From QHBQ01 sp038230695 (lineage in GTDB: Bacteria > Chloroflexota > Chloroflexia > QHBQ01), in assembly GCA_038230695.1 (NCBI GenBank), contig JBBRMT010000083.1, positions 1 to 17,849 of the forward strand: DNA of 17,849 nt, read 5' to 3'. The position numbers were made by a program, and so were the translations under genes. Positions 1 to 7,263 of the stretch are shown in pieces. The notes under the pieces were generated by a model. That model worked only from the letters and a program-made list of their open reading frames with translations, was not told the origin of the DNA and did not search any database. Positions within the stretch are counted from its first letter, which is position 1; every line of letters starts with the position of its first letter.

Positions 1-842
1 AAGCGGCCCGTCTTGATGTTCTGCTCCTGCGACAAGGTGAGCAGCACGTAGAGGAACTTCTCGTCCGACTTGAGGATTTCGATGAACTCCATCATGCCGC
101 GATTGGCGATGTTTAGTTCGCCGTCGAAGCGATAGGCGCGGGGGTCGCTCTCGCTGCCCACCTCGCCGATGGTGCTGAGGTCAATGCTGCCCACTAGTTC
201 GCTAACGTCCTGGCTCTTGGGGTCGGAGGGAGTGAAAGTGCCGATACCAACGCGGCTCTTCTCGCTAAGGGCAATGCGACTCACCGGCACCTTCTCGATG
301 TGACCGTCATAGGTATGCTCAAGGTCATAGCGGCAGCGGGGGCAAAGGTCGCCCTCGATGTACACGCCGTACTCGCGGTCTATATCGGCCCGCAGGCTCT
401 CAGGGATGAGGTGCAGCGGCTCCTCGTTCATCGGGCAGTCGCGGATGGCATAGACTGCGCCCTGCTCGACGCGGGTGTAATGCTCCAGGCCGCGCTTGAG
501 CAGATTGACGATGGTGGACTTGCCGCCGCCCACCGGCCCCATCAGCAGCAAGATACGCTTACGCACCTCCAGCCGCTGTGCGCCGGAGCTAAAATACTCG
601 ACCAACTGCTGAAGCGGGCGCTCCAGGCCAAAAATCTCATCGTCGAAGAACTTATAGTGGGTGTCGCCACGTTTGCCAGTCTCCACCCCATCAGCCATAA
701 GCATATCGTAGATGCGGGCGTGGGCAAGCTGGGCGACACGCGGGTTGCGGGTCACGATCTCGAAGTAATCGGAGAACGTTCCCTCCCAATTCAGCGCCTT
801 TTCCTGAGTGCGATACTCTTCCAGCTTCTTAACGATATCCAT
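1..842 (-). CDS. prkA: PrkA-family serine protein kinase, 5' part (3' end outside window)
   Basis: Reading the complement from ATG at 842 gives an open frame to the window edge, about 280 residues beginning MDIVKKLEEYRTQEKALNWE. The N-terminal AAA-like PrkA region is evident: a Walker A motif GPVGGGKST at residues 102-110, after the FFDDEIFGLE segment typical of the family. A CPRC pair follows near residue 168, with GIGTFTPSDPKSQD and NRGMMEFIEILK further on. PrkA/YeaG proteins are cytoplasmic serine kinases of about 640 residues, usually beside yeaH and spoVR-like genes and linked to sporulation or stress responses; the missing C-terminal part would carry the kinase domain. GGAG lies about 7 nt before the ATG. 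The leader appears long (promoter candidate near 1268-1296). Family identity is clear; the partner genes are outside the window. Confidence 0.93.
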   Translation of the reverse strand, partial: MDIVKKLEEYRTQEKALNWEGTFSDYFEIVTRNPRVAQLAHARIYDMLMADGVETGKRGDTHYKFFDDEIFGLERPLQQLVEYFSSGAQRLEVRKRILLLMGPVGGGKSTIVNLLKRGLEHYTRVEQGAVYAIRDCPMNEEPLHLIPESLRADIDREYGVYIEGDLCPRCRYDLEHTYDGHIEKVPVSRIALSEKSRVGIGTFTPSDPKSQDVSELVGSIDLSTIGEVGSESDPRAYRFDGELNIANRGMMEFIEILKSDEKFLYVLLTLSQEQNIKTGR

Positions 843-1267
843 CTTGGGTCTCCTTCTACCTGGGTGCAGCGGCAGCTTTGCGATAGCCCAATCAGCCATG
901 CCGCCGATGTGCCGATCAAGGCACTGATAAACCACCTGAATGTAATAACGAATGCCCTGACGCAACGTTGCGCCACAATTCCCTGCACTTAGATATACGT
1001 ACAGCCAACCTTCCAGGTTCGTATTGTCTACGGCTCCCAGCCGCTGCAACTGGGTTACTAATACAGTTCTAACCTATTCTATTAGCATTGATTGTTCCAG
1101 CCGCTGAACGGCTGGTTTGGTTTGGGTGAGGGTGGATGAGGCGCGAACTTCAGACATCAGGCAGCGGGTGGGGAGACACGCGCCATCCTGAAAGTTGCTA
1201 ATATGTAGACAAAGCGACCAGGGCGGTAGGCGGGCTTTGGCTACTGCGGAGGGCTTCTATACAAATT

Positions 1268-1296
1268 ATCTTACCATAAACTGCCAATCTTGACAA
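1268..1296 (-). promoter_or_regulatory. Candidate sigma-70-type promoter reading toward prkA
   Basis: On the minus strand TTGTCA (1296-1291) is followed after 17 bp by TAAGAT (1273-1268). A start near 1261 would give prkA a leader of about 420 nt. The hexamers match the consensus at 5/6 and 4/6, so this is plausible but unproven. Confidence 0.45.
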
Positions 1297-1303
1297 TAGC
1301 AAA

Positions 1304-1336
1304 TTACGCCTATTTATGCGTGGGAGGTAGGCGTAA
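1304..1336 (-). terminator. Possible weak terminator of the MBL-fold gene
   Basis: A perfect 8-bp inverted repeat, TTACGCCT and AGGCGTAA, has a 17-nt loop and is followed on the minus strand by TTTGCTATT. It lies 31 bp past the hydrolase stop. The long loop and short T stretch make it weak. Confidence 0.3.
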
Positions 1337-1366
1337 GCGAACATTTGTGCAAAAAAACGGTGGGGG

Positions 1367-2137
1367 TTAAACGGTAACTTCCATGTCCTCGTAACTAACT
1401 TCGAGCAGGCCACCCAGTTCCTCGATCAGCGGGGCGAGTTCGGCGCGGATCTCCGCCTCGTAGTGGGGGTTCATGTGGGCGATCAGGATGCGCGGCACGT
1501 AGCCCTGGATGCGGCGGAAATCCTCCACCTCGCGGCGCACGAAATTGGGGGTGAGATGGCAAAAGGCCACCGCCCAGTCTTCCAGCCGGTTTGGGTAGGT
1601 ACACTCCATTACTATCAGGTCGGGGTGTATGCGCTCGAAGATCGGCCCCATGTGGCCGCCGGTATCGCTGGTGAAGAAGACACTGCGCCCCTGCTTCTCC
1701 ACATAAAAGCCGATGCTGGGAACGCTATGGATGGTGGGATAGGCAGTGACTTTGAAACCGCCGGGAACCTCGATGGTCTGATATGGATCCATCTCATGGA
1801 AAATGATGCTCGGCTTCTCCGGGGTGGGGATCTCCACCAACTTGGGCCAGATTGATTCGTTGAAGATATGGGCCAGCATTACGTCCTTGACTACAGGCAA
1901 ACAGTATATGTTGATGGTGGGGCTGGACAGGGTGTTGTAGGCAATGACCGGCACATCCTTGGTGTGGTCGAAGTGGTAGTGGCTGAGAAAGATGGTAGCA
2001 ACCTTCTCCTGCTCTTCGAGGGTCAGGCCAGAGGCGATGCTGCCCGCGTCAAGCGCCAGCACATCGTCGAGCAGTACGCATAGAAAGCGACAGTTTCGGG
2101 ACTCGCCCTGGTGTGCGCCCACGACTTTCAGCTTCAT
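1367..2137 (-). CDS. Metallo-beta-lactamase-fold hydrolase, class II cyclic-nucleotide phosphodiesterase/RNase Z-like
   Basis: A 256-residue cytoplasmic protein with no signal peptide. The MBL zinc ligands are all visible: D30 in LALDAGS, the core motif HYHFDH at 53-58 (H53, H55, D57, H58), H137 in TIHSVPSIGFY, D158 in FTSDTGG, and H194 and H221 near the C-terminus. The Asp after the first strand, the HSVPSIGF segment and SDTGG resemble RNase Z and class II cAMP phosphodiesterases more than true beta-lactamases. A phosphodiesterase role is likely; the substrate cannot be read from sequence. AAAGGGG precedes the ATG by about 9 nt. The gene diverges from the dehydrogenase, each with its own promoter. 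Confidence 0.85.
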   Translation of the reverse strand: MKLKVVGAHQGESRNCRFLCVLLDDVLALDAGSIASGLTLEEQEKVATIFLSHYHFDHTKDVPVIAYNTLSSPTINIYCLPVVKDVMLAHIFNESIWPKLVEIPTPEKPSIIFHEMDPYQTIEVPGGFKVTAYPTIHSVPSIGFYVEKQGRSVFFTSDTGGHMGPIFERIHPDLIVMECTYPNRLEDWAVAFCHLTPNFVRREVEDFRRIQGYVPRILIAHMNPHYEAEIRAELAPLIEELGGLLEVSYEDMEVTV

Positions 2138-2245
2138 CGGCTTAACCCCTTTGCTAGAGTGATTAGATGGTCGCCACTTTGGTTGCGGCTAGCGATGCGA
2201 AGGGCCGGGTTCACTTCTGCGGCAAAGAGCGCCCCTGGTTGCCTT

Positions 2246-2274
2246 ATTATAACGCCAACTCTGCTGTTATGCAA
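2246..2274 (-). promoter_or_regulatory. Promoter for the MBL-fold hydrolase
   Basis: On the minus strand TTGCAT (2274-2269) and TATAAT (2251-2246) are separated by exactly 17 bp. The expected start near 2239 leaves a leader of about 100 nt before the ATG at 2137. Confidence 0.65.
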
Positions 2275-2316
2275 TACCCGCAAGCGCAACTTGCAAATCG
2301 GCAAGCGGGTCGTTAC

Positions 2317-2346
2317 TTGCAAGCTGCTGGTTGGTTCGAGTATAAT
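2317..2346 (+). promoter_or_regulatory. Promoter for the short-chain dehydrogenase
   Basis: TTGCAA (2317-2322), an 18-bp spacer and a perfect TATAAT (2341-2346). The predicted start near 2353 lies after the in-frame ATG at 2348 and before AGGGGG and the ATG at 2366. This decides the gene start and gives a leader of only about 13 nt. Confidence 0.7.
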
Positions 2347-2365
2347 CATGAACTCAGGGGGTGCA

Positions 2366-3082
2366 ATGGGCGAACTGGATGGTCGGGTAGCAATTGTCAC
2401 TGGCGCGGGGAGGGGCATCGGACGGGCAACCGCCATGCGCTTCGCCAAAGAGGGCGCAAGTGTGGTTTGTTGCGCCCGCACGTCGGCACAAATTGAGGAG
2501 ACCGCCGCGCATATACAGCAAGCGGGCGGCCAGGCCGTTGCAGTAGTCGCCGATGTGGGTAAGGAAGCGGATGTGGCGCGATTGTTTGCCGCGCTGCATC
2601 AGTTCGGTGGACGGCTGGATGTGCTGGTCAACAATGCCGCCACCCTGATCACCAGGCCAGTGCTAGAGATAAGCATCGCGGAATGGGATGCCGTGCTAGC
2701 GGTGAACCTACGGGGCGCGTTCATCTGCAGCCAGGGGGCAATGCGAATCATGGCGGCGCAAGGCGGCGGGGCAATCATCAATCTCGGTTCGCTCTCCGGC
2801 GTGGCAAACGTGGAGAAGTTCCCCGGCCTGGCCGCTTATAATGTGAGCAAGTACGGTATCCTCGGCCTGACCGAAATCATGGCAGTGGAGGGCAAGCCCT
2901 ACGGTGTGCGCGTCAATGCGGTTAGCCCCGGAGCGGTGGATACCCAGATGTTGCGCGAAGCTGCCCCCCACCTGCGTACCAGCACCACCCCCGACGATAT
3001 TGCCGACACCATCCTCTATCTGGCAAGCGATCGCGCCAGCCATCTGAGCGGCGCGAACATCATTGTGTTTAGCAACGAGTAG
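2366..3082 (+). CDS. Short-chain dehydrogenase/reductase (SDR), classical type
   Basis: A 238-residue NAD(P)(H)-dependent oxidoreductase. The Rossmann motif TGAGRGIG is at residues 12-19, NNAA at 89-92, the structural Asn at N114, the catalytic Ser in GSLSG (S142 or S144), and Y158-x3-K162 in YNVSK; VSPGAVDT follows near the expected place. Length and motif order fit classical FabG-like SDRs, but substrate is not predictable. R16 in the dinucleotide motif and R38 could suit NADPH, which is inference. The ATG at 2366 is chosen because AGGGGG precedes it and because the promoter TATAAT lies too close to the upstream ATGs (2111, 2348). A palindromic repeat follows the stop, then obg on the same strand. 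Confidence 0.88.
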   Translation: MGELDGRVAIVTGAGRGIGRATAMRFAKEGASVVCCARTSAQIEETAAHIQQAGGQAVAVVADVGKEADVARLFAALHQFGGRLDVLVNNAATLITRPVLEISIAEWDAVLAVNLRGAFICSQGAMRIMAAQGGGAIINLGSLSGVANVEKFPGLAAYNVSKYGILGLTEIMAVEGKPYGVRVNAVSPGAVDTQMLREAAPHLRTSTTPDDIADTILYLASDRASHLSGANIIVFSNE

Positions 3083-3094
3083 TAAGTTACATCA

Positions 3095-3118
3095 GGGCGA
3101 ACAACGGTTCGCCCCTAC
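3095..3118. repeat. Palindromic intergenic repeat, copy 1 (perfect hairpin)
   Basis: GGGCGAAC, loop AACG, GTTCGCCC, then CTAC. The 8-bp stem is perfect. Its complement matches the copy at 13803 at about 25 of 29 positions. It lies 12 bp past the SDR stop and could slow or terminate transcription, though no T-run follows. Confidence 0.75.
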
Positions 3119-3154
3119 TGAACTTCGACAAATAAATCCGGTAATGAAGGAGCT

Positions 3155-3179
3155 GTAGAGGCGGGTTGCGCTCGCCCTA
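3155..3179. repeat. Palindromic intergenic repeat, copy 2, in the obg leader
   Basis: GTAGAGGCGGGTTGCGCTCGCCCTA-type element; its GGCG and CGCC ends can pair. It belongs to the same subfamily as the copies at 8467 and 8546. It separates the only good Shine-Dalgarno, AAGGAG (3147-3152), from the obg start. Confidence 0.7.
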
Positions 3180-3192
3180 ACGACTAAAAACT

Positions 3193-4689
3193 ATGTACGA
3201 CCACGTTAAAATCTATGTTAAGGCGGGCAATGGCGGGCGCGGCTCGGCCAGCTTCCGCCGCGAGAAGTTTGCCCCGCTGGGGGGGCCGGACGGCGGCGAT
3301 GGAGGGCGCGGCGGCAGCGTCTATCTGCGGGCTACCGACAACCTCAACACCCTGTTGCCCTTCCGCTACAAGCAGCACTTCAAGGCGGTCAGTGGCGGCG
3401 GCGGGCTGGGCAACAACAAGCATGGTCGCACCGGCGATGACCTGTATATTGATGTGCCGGTTGGCACCTTTGTGCGCGTTACCACCCCAGAGACGTTCGA
3501 TGCCGAAACCAGCCGCATCGTCATTCCCGCTGAAGATGTGCTGGAAGCTGACCTGCTGCGTCCCGGCCAGGAGGTGATGGTCGCGCAGGGCGGCAAGGGC
3601 GGGCTGGGCAACACCCACTTTGCCACTTCCACCAACCAGGCTCCTCGCGTCAGCGAATTGGGCGGGCCAGGTGCGGAGCGGGTGCTATATCTGGAACTGA
3701 AGCTGATCGCCGATGTGGGGCTAATTGGCTACCCCAACGTGGGCAAGAGTACCCTGCTGGCTGCTGCCACTGCCGCCCGCCCCAAGATTGCCGATTACCC
3801 TTTCACCACCCTCAGCCCGATGCTAGGAGTGGTAGAGATTGATATAGACAACAGCTTCGTGATGGCCGACATCCCTGGCCTGATTGAAGGGGCTAGCGAA
3901 GGGGTTGGTCTGGGTCTGGAGTTCCTCCGCCACATCGAGCGCACCCACCTGCTCATCCATGTGATTGACGGCTCCATCGGCAGTTCCGGCCTGACCGACC
4001 GCGACCCGATCAGCGACTATCGCCACATCAACCGGGAGCTAGAGCTATATCAGCCGGAGCTGGGCCTGGCCGAGCGACCCCAACTCGTAGCAGTCAACAA
4101 GATGGACGTGCCGGAGGCGCGGGAGGCTTATCCAGAGATTAAGGCGGCGCTGCTGGCGGAAACGCCGGGTATCGAGGTTTTCCCTGTCGCGGCTGTTACT
4201 GGCGAGGGGGTGCGCGAATTGATGTTCGCCGCCTACCGCCGCTTGCAACAGGTCAAGCGCGAGATCCCTAAGGCGGAAGCGCCTGCCGAGGGCGAAGTGG
4301 AGTTCAAGCTATTCCGTGCTGAGGACATCAACACCGAGGGCTTCAGCATCGAGCGAGAGCGCAAGAACCTCTACCGCGTGCGTAGCGCTAGGATCGAGCG
4401 CCAGGTGGCAATGACCAACTTTACTCAGCGCGACAGCATCACGCGGTTGAACAATCGGCTGACCAGAGAGGGTCTCTATCGCTCACTGGTGGAAGCTGGC
4501 ATCCAGACGGGCGACCAGGTGGCAATCGGCACTGCCACCCTCGGCTGGACCGCGCAGCGCGAGATAGACTGGCGACCACCCGTAATCCAGCGTGGCCGCA
4601 AGAAGCAGAACCCCACCGTCCGCCCGACCAGGAAGCAGCGTAACGCGGCCCGCCAGGCGGCAGATGAGGCGAAGGAGGAAGATAACTGA
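3193..4689 (+). CDS. obg: GTPase Obg/CgtA
   Basis: A 498-residue GTPase that acts in large-ribosomal-subunit assembly and is tied to the ppGpp response. The Gly-rich Obg fold covers residues 1-160 (GNGGRGSASFRREK, GGPDGGDGGRGG). The G domain follows with GYPNVGKST (179-187), the TT of YPFTTLSP (205-206), DIPGLIEGA (226-234) and NKMD (302-305). The C-terminal OCT domain spans about 370-455. The protein ends in a highly charged, Lys/Arg-rich tail (466-498) beyond the usual ending of 430-ish-residue homologues. An in-frame stop at 3178 excludes earlier starts. No Shine-Dalgarno lies directly upstream; AAGGAG is about 40 nt away with a hairpin between. It may be co-transcribed with the SDR gene. 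Confidence 0.97.
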   Translation: MYDHVKIYVKAGNGGRGSASFRREKFAPLGGPDGGDGGRGGSVYLRATDNLNTLLPFRYKQHFKAVSGGGGLGNNKHGRTGDDLYIDVPVGTFVRVTTPETFDAETSRIVIPAEDVLEADLLRPGQEVMVAQGGKGGLGNTHFATSTNQAPRVSELGGPGAERVLYLELKLIADVGLIGYPNVGKSTLLAAATAARPKIADYPFTTLSPMLGVVEIDIDNSFVMADIPGLIEGASEGVGLGLEFLRHIERTHLLIHVIDGSIGSSGLTDRDPISDYRHINRELELYQPELGLAERPQLVAVNKMDVPEAREAYPEIKAALLAETPGIEVFPVAAVTGEGVRELMFAAYRRLQQVKREIPKAEAPAEGEVEFKLFRAEDINTEGFSIERERKNLYRVRSARIERQVAMTNFTQRDSITRLNNRLTREGLYRSLVEAGIQTGDQVAIGTATLGWTAQREIDWRPPVIQRGRKKQNPTVRPTRKQRNAARQAADEAKEEDN

Positions 4690-4769
4690 AGAATACTGCA
4701 AAATTGTCCCAAGATTCATGCAACTTTTGTTGCCCAGCATTCGTCTATTTAACATCAAGGTTTTCGTAG

Positions 4770-4785
4770 AATTGCTTAAGCAATT
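4770..4785. promoter_or_regulatory. 16-bp perfect palindrome upstream of the SLH gene promoter
   Basis: AATTGCTTAAGCAATT is fully self-complementary and lies 14 bp upstream of the -35 box at 4799. It could be an operator for a dimeric regulator, or, with the two following T residues, a weak obg terminator. Nothing in the window decides between these. Confidence 0.4.
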
Positions 4786-4798
4786 TTGGCACTACCTA

Positions 4799-4827
4799 TT
4801 GCAATCTTGATATGTTAGTGGTATAAT
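4799..4827 (+). promoter_or_regulatory. Promoter of the SLH protein-lipoprotein pair
   Basis: TTGCAA (4799-4804), a 17-bp spacer and a perfect TATAAT (4822-4827). The start near 4834 gives a leader of about 57 nt carrying AAGGAGG (4876-4882), which is 8 nt before the ATG at 4891. Confidence 0.7.
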
Positions 4828-4875
4828 GGGCTAACGAACGACAAGCGACCAACAACTCTATCTCACTTTACCCAT

Positions 4876-4893
4876 AAGGAGGATACAGAAATG
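4876..4893 (+). promoter_or_regulatory. Strong ribosome binding site and true-looking start of the SLH gene
   Basis: AAGGAGG at 4876-4882 with 8-nt spacing to ATG at 4891 is the best ribosome site in the window. The ATG opens MKTRSTTPP, but that frame stops at a TAG after 25 codons because of the 10-C tract just inside the gene. The long open frame begins only at 4943 and has no comparable ribosome site. Confidence 0.7.
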
Positions 4894-4909
4894 AAGACTC
4901 GTTCTACTA

Positions 4910-4919
4910 CCCCCCCCCC
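4910..4919 (+). repeat. Homopolymer tract of 10 C that breaks the SLH gene's reading frame
   Basis: Ten consecutive C residues lie 19 nt into the gene. With 9 C (or 12, or 6) the frame runs MKTRSTTPPQFLLTLAAMLAV into the SLH protein, making a signal peptide; with 10 it terminates. This is either a slippage-prone phase-variation tract or a homopolymer miscall in the assembly. Confidence 0.75.
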
Positions 4920-4942
4920 AGTTTCTACTTACGCTAGCAGCG

Positions 4943-6391
4943 ATGCTGGCTGTCGTTGCTGTGACTAGTACAGGAACGCAAGTAGCCGCATCCTCTGCCT
5001 CTAGTTCAGCGCAGTCACAGCTATCCCAACCAACTTCTAACCGAACATCCCCCGCTGCAACCCCTACACCAGTACCAAATCCCTGCCCAGCAGATACTCA
5101 ATTCACCGATATTTCAGCTACTGATTACTCCTGCTTTGATGTCAGGGTCATGGTGCATAACGGCTGGATCAGCGGCTTTACGCCAGCTCAATGTGCAGGT
5201 TATGCCGATTACCCTTGCTACCTGCCTTATAGTTTGGTTACCCGCGCTCAGTTCAGCAGGATCATCGTAAACGCATTTGGCTTCCCCATATTTACCCCTA
5301 CTTCACCCACATTCAATGATGTACCGGCCGATAACTTTGCCTATCCTCAGATCGAGACCCTCTATCATCTAGGATATATCAGCGGCTACACTCAGGCACA
5401 ATGCGGTCTTGAATACCCCTGCTTCGGACCTAACCTCAAGATCCTACGTGGAGAGATGGCAAGGATAGTATCAAACGCAGCTGGTTATGGTGATGATACT
5501 ACCAGTAGAACGCCAACCTTTGCGGATGTCCCTACCTCAAGTTTTGCCTTCTCCTACGTGGAGCGACTTGTAATGCATGCAACCAATGCGCCATTTCCTC
5601 CCGGAGATCCAAATCAGCCCAGCCCATGCACCCAGCCACCACCGCCAGCATCGCCCCAGCCGTGCTATTATCCTGGTGTTCAGGCACCACGCATAGATGC
5701 TAGCGTTCACATTGTAGACCCAGTGCAGAGCAACGGCTATGCCCAAGTCTTCCCGCATAAAGAGGGGCCAAACGGCTACAATGGCGTGGGATTCACTGGC
5801 GTTACCGTATACATGACGACCCCTGATCCGCCACTCGGTTCAGGTATAACAGCGGGCGGGCCAGTGGGTGCAACCAGCCGCTGGAACGCACATTTTATCG
5901 AATCCGGCCCGCTTAAGCAATGCAACCCAACCTGCGAAATCCATCCTTATGGAAATTGGTGGGATACCAACTATACAGGGAGTGATACGGAATTCATAGA
6001 CCTCACCGATTCCCTCACACCAGGCACTGCTTACGCCTATCAGAGCCTCGCCAATCTGGACAACAACGGTAACAGCACTGGCTACTGGCACTCCCAGTGG
6101 TGCCAGCCAGATGGGACGAACTGTCAGGACATGGTCAGCCCTGCCTACTTCATTGGGTTCGACCTACCAAACGTGGTTGCCGGTGGGGAAACCACCGATC
6201 GTAGCGTGAGCTTCGGCTCGATAACGGCGGAGCGTGCAGTCGCACGAGTGCCAGGTGGTAGCCTTCAGCTCTGGTGCTATGACCCGACCTCGGCACCATG
6301 GATAACCGGTATCAATAGTGGCGGGGTCAACCTCAACGGCAGCATCAGCTCCTGCTTCAACACCAATTACTGGACAGTTGGTTACCACTAA
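4943..6391 (+). CDS. Secreted S-layer homology (SLH) domain protein, 5' end out of frame
   Basis: The intact open frame gives 482 residues. With one C fewer in the upstream tract it would start at 4891 and be 499 residues with a full signal peptide. Residues 1-20 here hold only the hydrophobic end of that signal. A Ser/Thr/Pro-rich stretch (20-46) follows, then SLH repeats at about 54-114 and 124-182 (GYISGYTQAQC, ILRGEMARIVSNAAGY) and a truncated third at 193-212. A Pro-rich linker (217-246) leads to a C-terminal domain of about 220 residues, rich in Trp/Tyr/Asn, that I do not recognise. Cysteine pairs in the SLH inserts suggest disulphides outside the cell. SLH domains anchor proteins to the cell wall. 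The lipoprotein gene follows after 23 bp, so the two form an operon. Codon use looks AT-richer than in flanking genes. Confidence 0.8.
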   Translation: MLAVVAVTSTGTQVAASSASSSAQSQLSQPTSNRTSPAATPTPVPNPCPADTQFTDISATDYSCFDVRVMVHNGWISGFTPAQCAGYADYPCYLPYSLVTRAQFSRIIVNAFGFPIFTPTSPTFNDVPADNFAYPQIETLYHLGYISGYTQAQCGLEYPCFGPNLKILRGEMARIVSNAAGYGDDTTSRTPTFADVPTSSFAFSYVERLVMHATNAPFPPGDPNQPSPCTQPPPPASPQPCYYPGVQAPRIDASVHIVDPVQSNGYAQVFPHKEGPNGYNGVGFTGVTVYMTTPDPPLGSGITAGGPVGATSRWNAHFIESGPLKQCNPTCEIHPYGNWWDTNYTGSDTEFIDLTDSLTPGTAYAYQSLANLDNNGNSTGYWHSQWCQPDGTNCQDMVSPAYFIGFDLPNVVAGGETTDRSVSFGSITAERAVARVPGGSLQLWCYDPTSAPWITGINSGGVNLNGSISSCFNTNYWTVGYH

Positions 6392-6414
6392 TCCACTAAA
6401 AAGGAATGAAGACC

Positions 6415-7077
6415 ATGAATACACAAAGACAGTCGTTCTCCACATCCTTGATTGCAGCTATGCTGCTGCTCATCGCTTTCACCCTATCTGCTTGTGGCGC
6501 TAATGATACGAACAGCGGATCGGCTAGCAGCCAACAGGCTAACCCACAACCTGCTAAGTCAAGCGGAGGCGGGATCACTGACAAGCAGTTTTCCTACGGT
6601 ACAAGTAGCCTCATTGGAGCTACGCCGGAGCAGGTGGGTCGGTTCGCGGTAGAGTATGCCCAACATAACGCTATTGTCCAAGGCGCCATCCCACACATAC
6701 TGCTATCCCAACCAGTTACTCTGGAGGATTTGCCAAAGGTTGGCCTTGATTGTGTTGGCACCGCTGGCGAGTATAACGGACGGCCTCTAGTGCTGGTTAT
6801 TCTCAAAGGAGATTTTCAACTCAACCAACTCAGTCTGACCACCACGAAAGATACCAACATCTATCACTATCTAGCCTACGTCTTCGACCTCAAATCCGCC
6901 AAACCAACTTACACAAAGGCTTCAGGAAATGGGGGGGTTTTTCGGCTAGTGCTGAACGACCCAACTCTACCAGTTAATCCCAACCAGGGTTCAGCCCCAA
7001 CTACCTGCCGCGAGAACACTGTGCATAACGCTCTAAGCCCTGACAGTACGGCTACTCCAATTCCATCCACGCCTTAA
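6415..7077 (+). CDS. Hypothetical lipoprotein with signal peptidase II motif
   Basis: A 220-residue protein with a lipoprotein signal: a charged start MNTQRQ, a hydrophobic core (AAMLLLIAFT) and the lipobox LSAC with Cys at residue 27. A Ser/Asn/Gln-rich spacer follows. The rest is an apparently globular domain (GRPLVLVILKGDF, YHYLAYVFDLKSA), two more cysteines and a Pro/Thr-rich C-terminus; I recognise no family. An in-frame ATG at 6406 abuts AAGGA directly, whereas ATG 6415 has 9-nt spacing, so 6415 is preferred. It follows the SLH gene closely and ends at a terminator. Lgt, the enzyme that would lipidate it, is encoded convergently just downstream. The proteins may act together at the cell surface, which is inference from order only. 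Confidence 0.8.
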   Translation: MNTQRQSFSTSLIAAMLLLIAFTLSACGANDTNSGSASSQQANPQPAKSSGGGITDKQFSYGTSSLIGATPEQVGRFAVEYAQHNAIVQGAIPHILLSQPVTLEDLPKVGLDCVGTAGEYNGRPLVLVILKGDFQLNQLSLTTTKDTNIYHYLAYVFDLKSAKPTYTKASGNGGVFRLVLNDPTLPVNPNQGSAPTTCRENTVHNALSPDSTATPIPSTP

Positions 7078-7136
7078 CAACTCGCCACGCAACGGCAGGG
7101 GAACGAAAAGCGCTTTCTCTGCCCTAATGTAGTGAT

Positions 7137-7180
7137 GCCCATTGTAAGACCGCGAGTGCGTTGCTTACGATGGGCCTTTA
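7137..7180 (+). terminator. Terminator of the SLH-lipoprotein pair
   Basis: A 12-bp stem, GCCCATTGTAAG pairing with CTTACGATGGGC (one G-T pair), has a 15-nt loop and is followed by CTTTATAA. It lies 60 bp past the lipoprotein stop. Confidence 0.6.
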
Positions 7181-7212
7181 TAACAGTTCGAGATTCTCCC
7201 TCACCCAACCTA

Positions 7213-7248
7213 CCCAGCGGGAAACCCACAAGGGGGTTTCCCGCTGGG
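7213..7248. terminator. Long perfect hairpin between convergent lipoprotein and lgt genes
   Basis: CCCAGCGGGAAACCC (7213-7227) pairs perfectly with GGGTTTCCCGCTGGG (7234-7248) across a 6-nt loop. It lies 15 bp past the lgt stop (minus) and about 135 bp past the lipoprotein stop (plus). The flanks CCCTCACCCAACC and GAGAGGGGTTTTG suggest a dispersed repeat serving as a bidirectional terminator. T-richness is better on the plus side. Confidence 0.55.
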
Positions 7249-7263
7249 AGAGGGGTTTTGCTT

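Larger units (their letters stand above)
843..1366. other. Intergenic region between prkA and the MBL-fold hydrolase
   Basis: About 520 bp without a supportable gene. It holds the probable prkA promoter (1268-1296, minus), a 7-bp-arm hairpin CCAGCCG/CGGCTGG at 1097-1115 inside the would-be prkA leader, and an 8-bp inverted repeat TTACGCCT/AGGCGTAA at 1304-1336 that could act as a weak terminator for the MBL-fold gene. Short open frames here lack a good ribosome site and resemble nothing I know. Confidence 0.6.

Noticed and set aside
300..992. A 230-codon plus-strand open frame opposite prkA
   Set aside because: It lies antisense to the clear PrkA frame, has no ribosome site and resembles no family; GC-rich codon bias opens such frames.
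4720..4733. GCAAC-TTTT-GTTGC hairpin as the obg terminator
   Set aside because: The stem is only 5 bp and is followed by CCAGC rather than T residues.
6931..6945. G-run and T-run in the lipoprotein gene as a second frameshift tract
   Set aside because: The frame is continuous on both sides with sensible composition, so no shift is needed.
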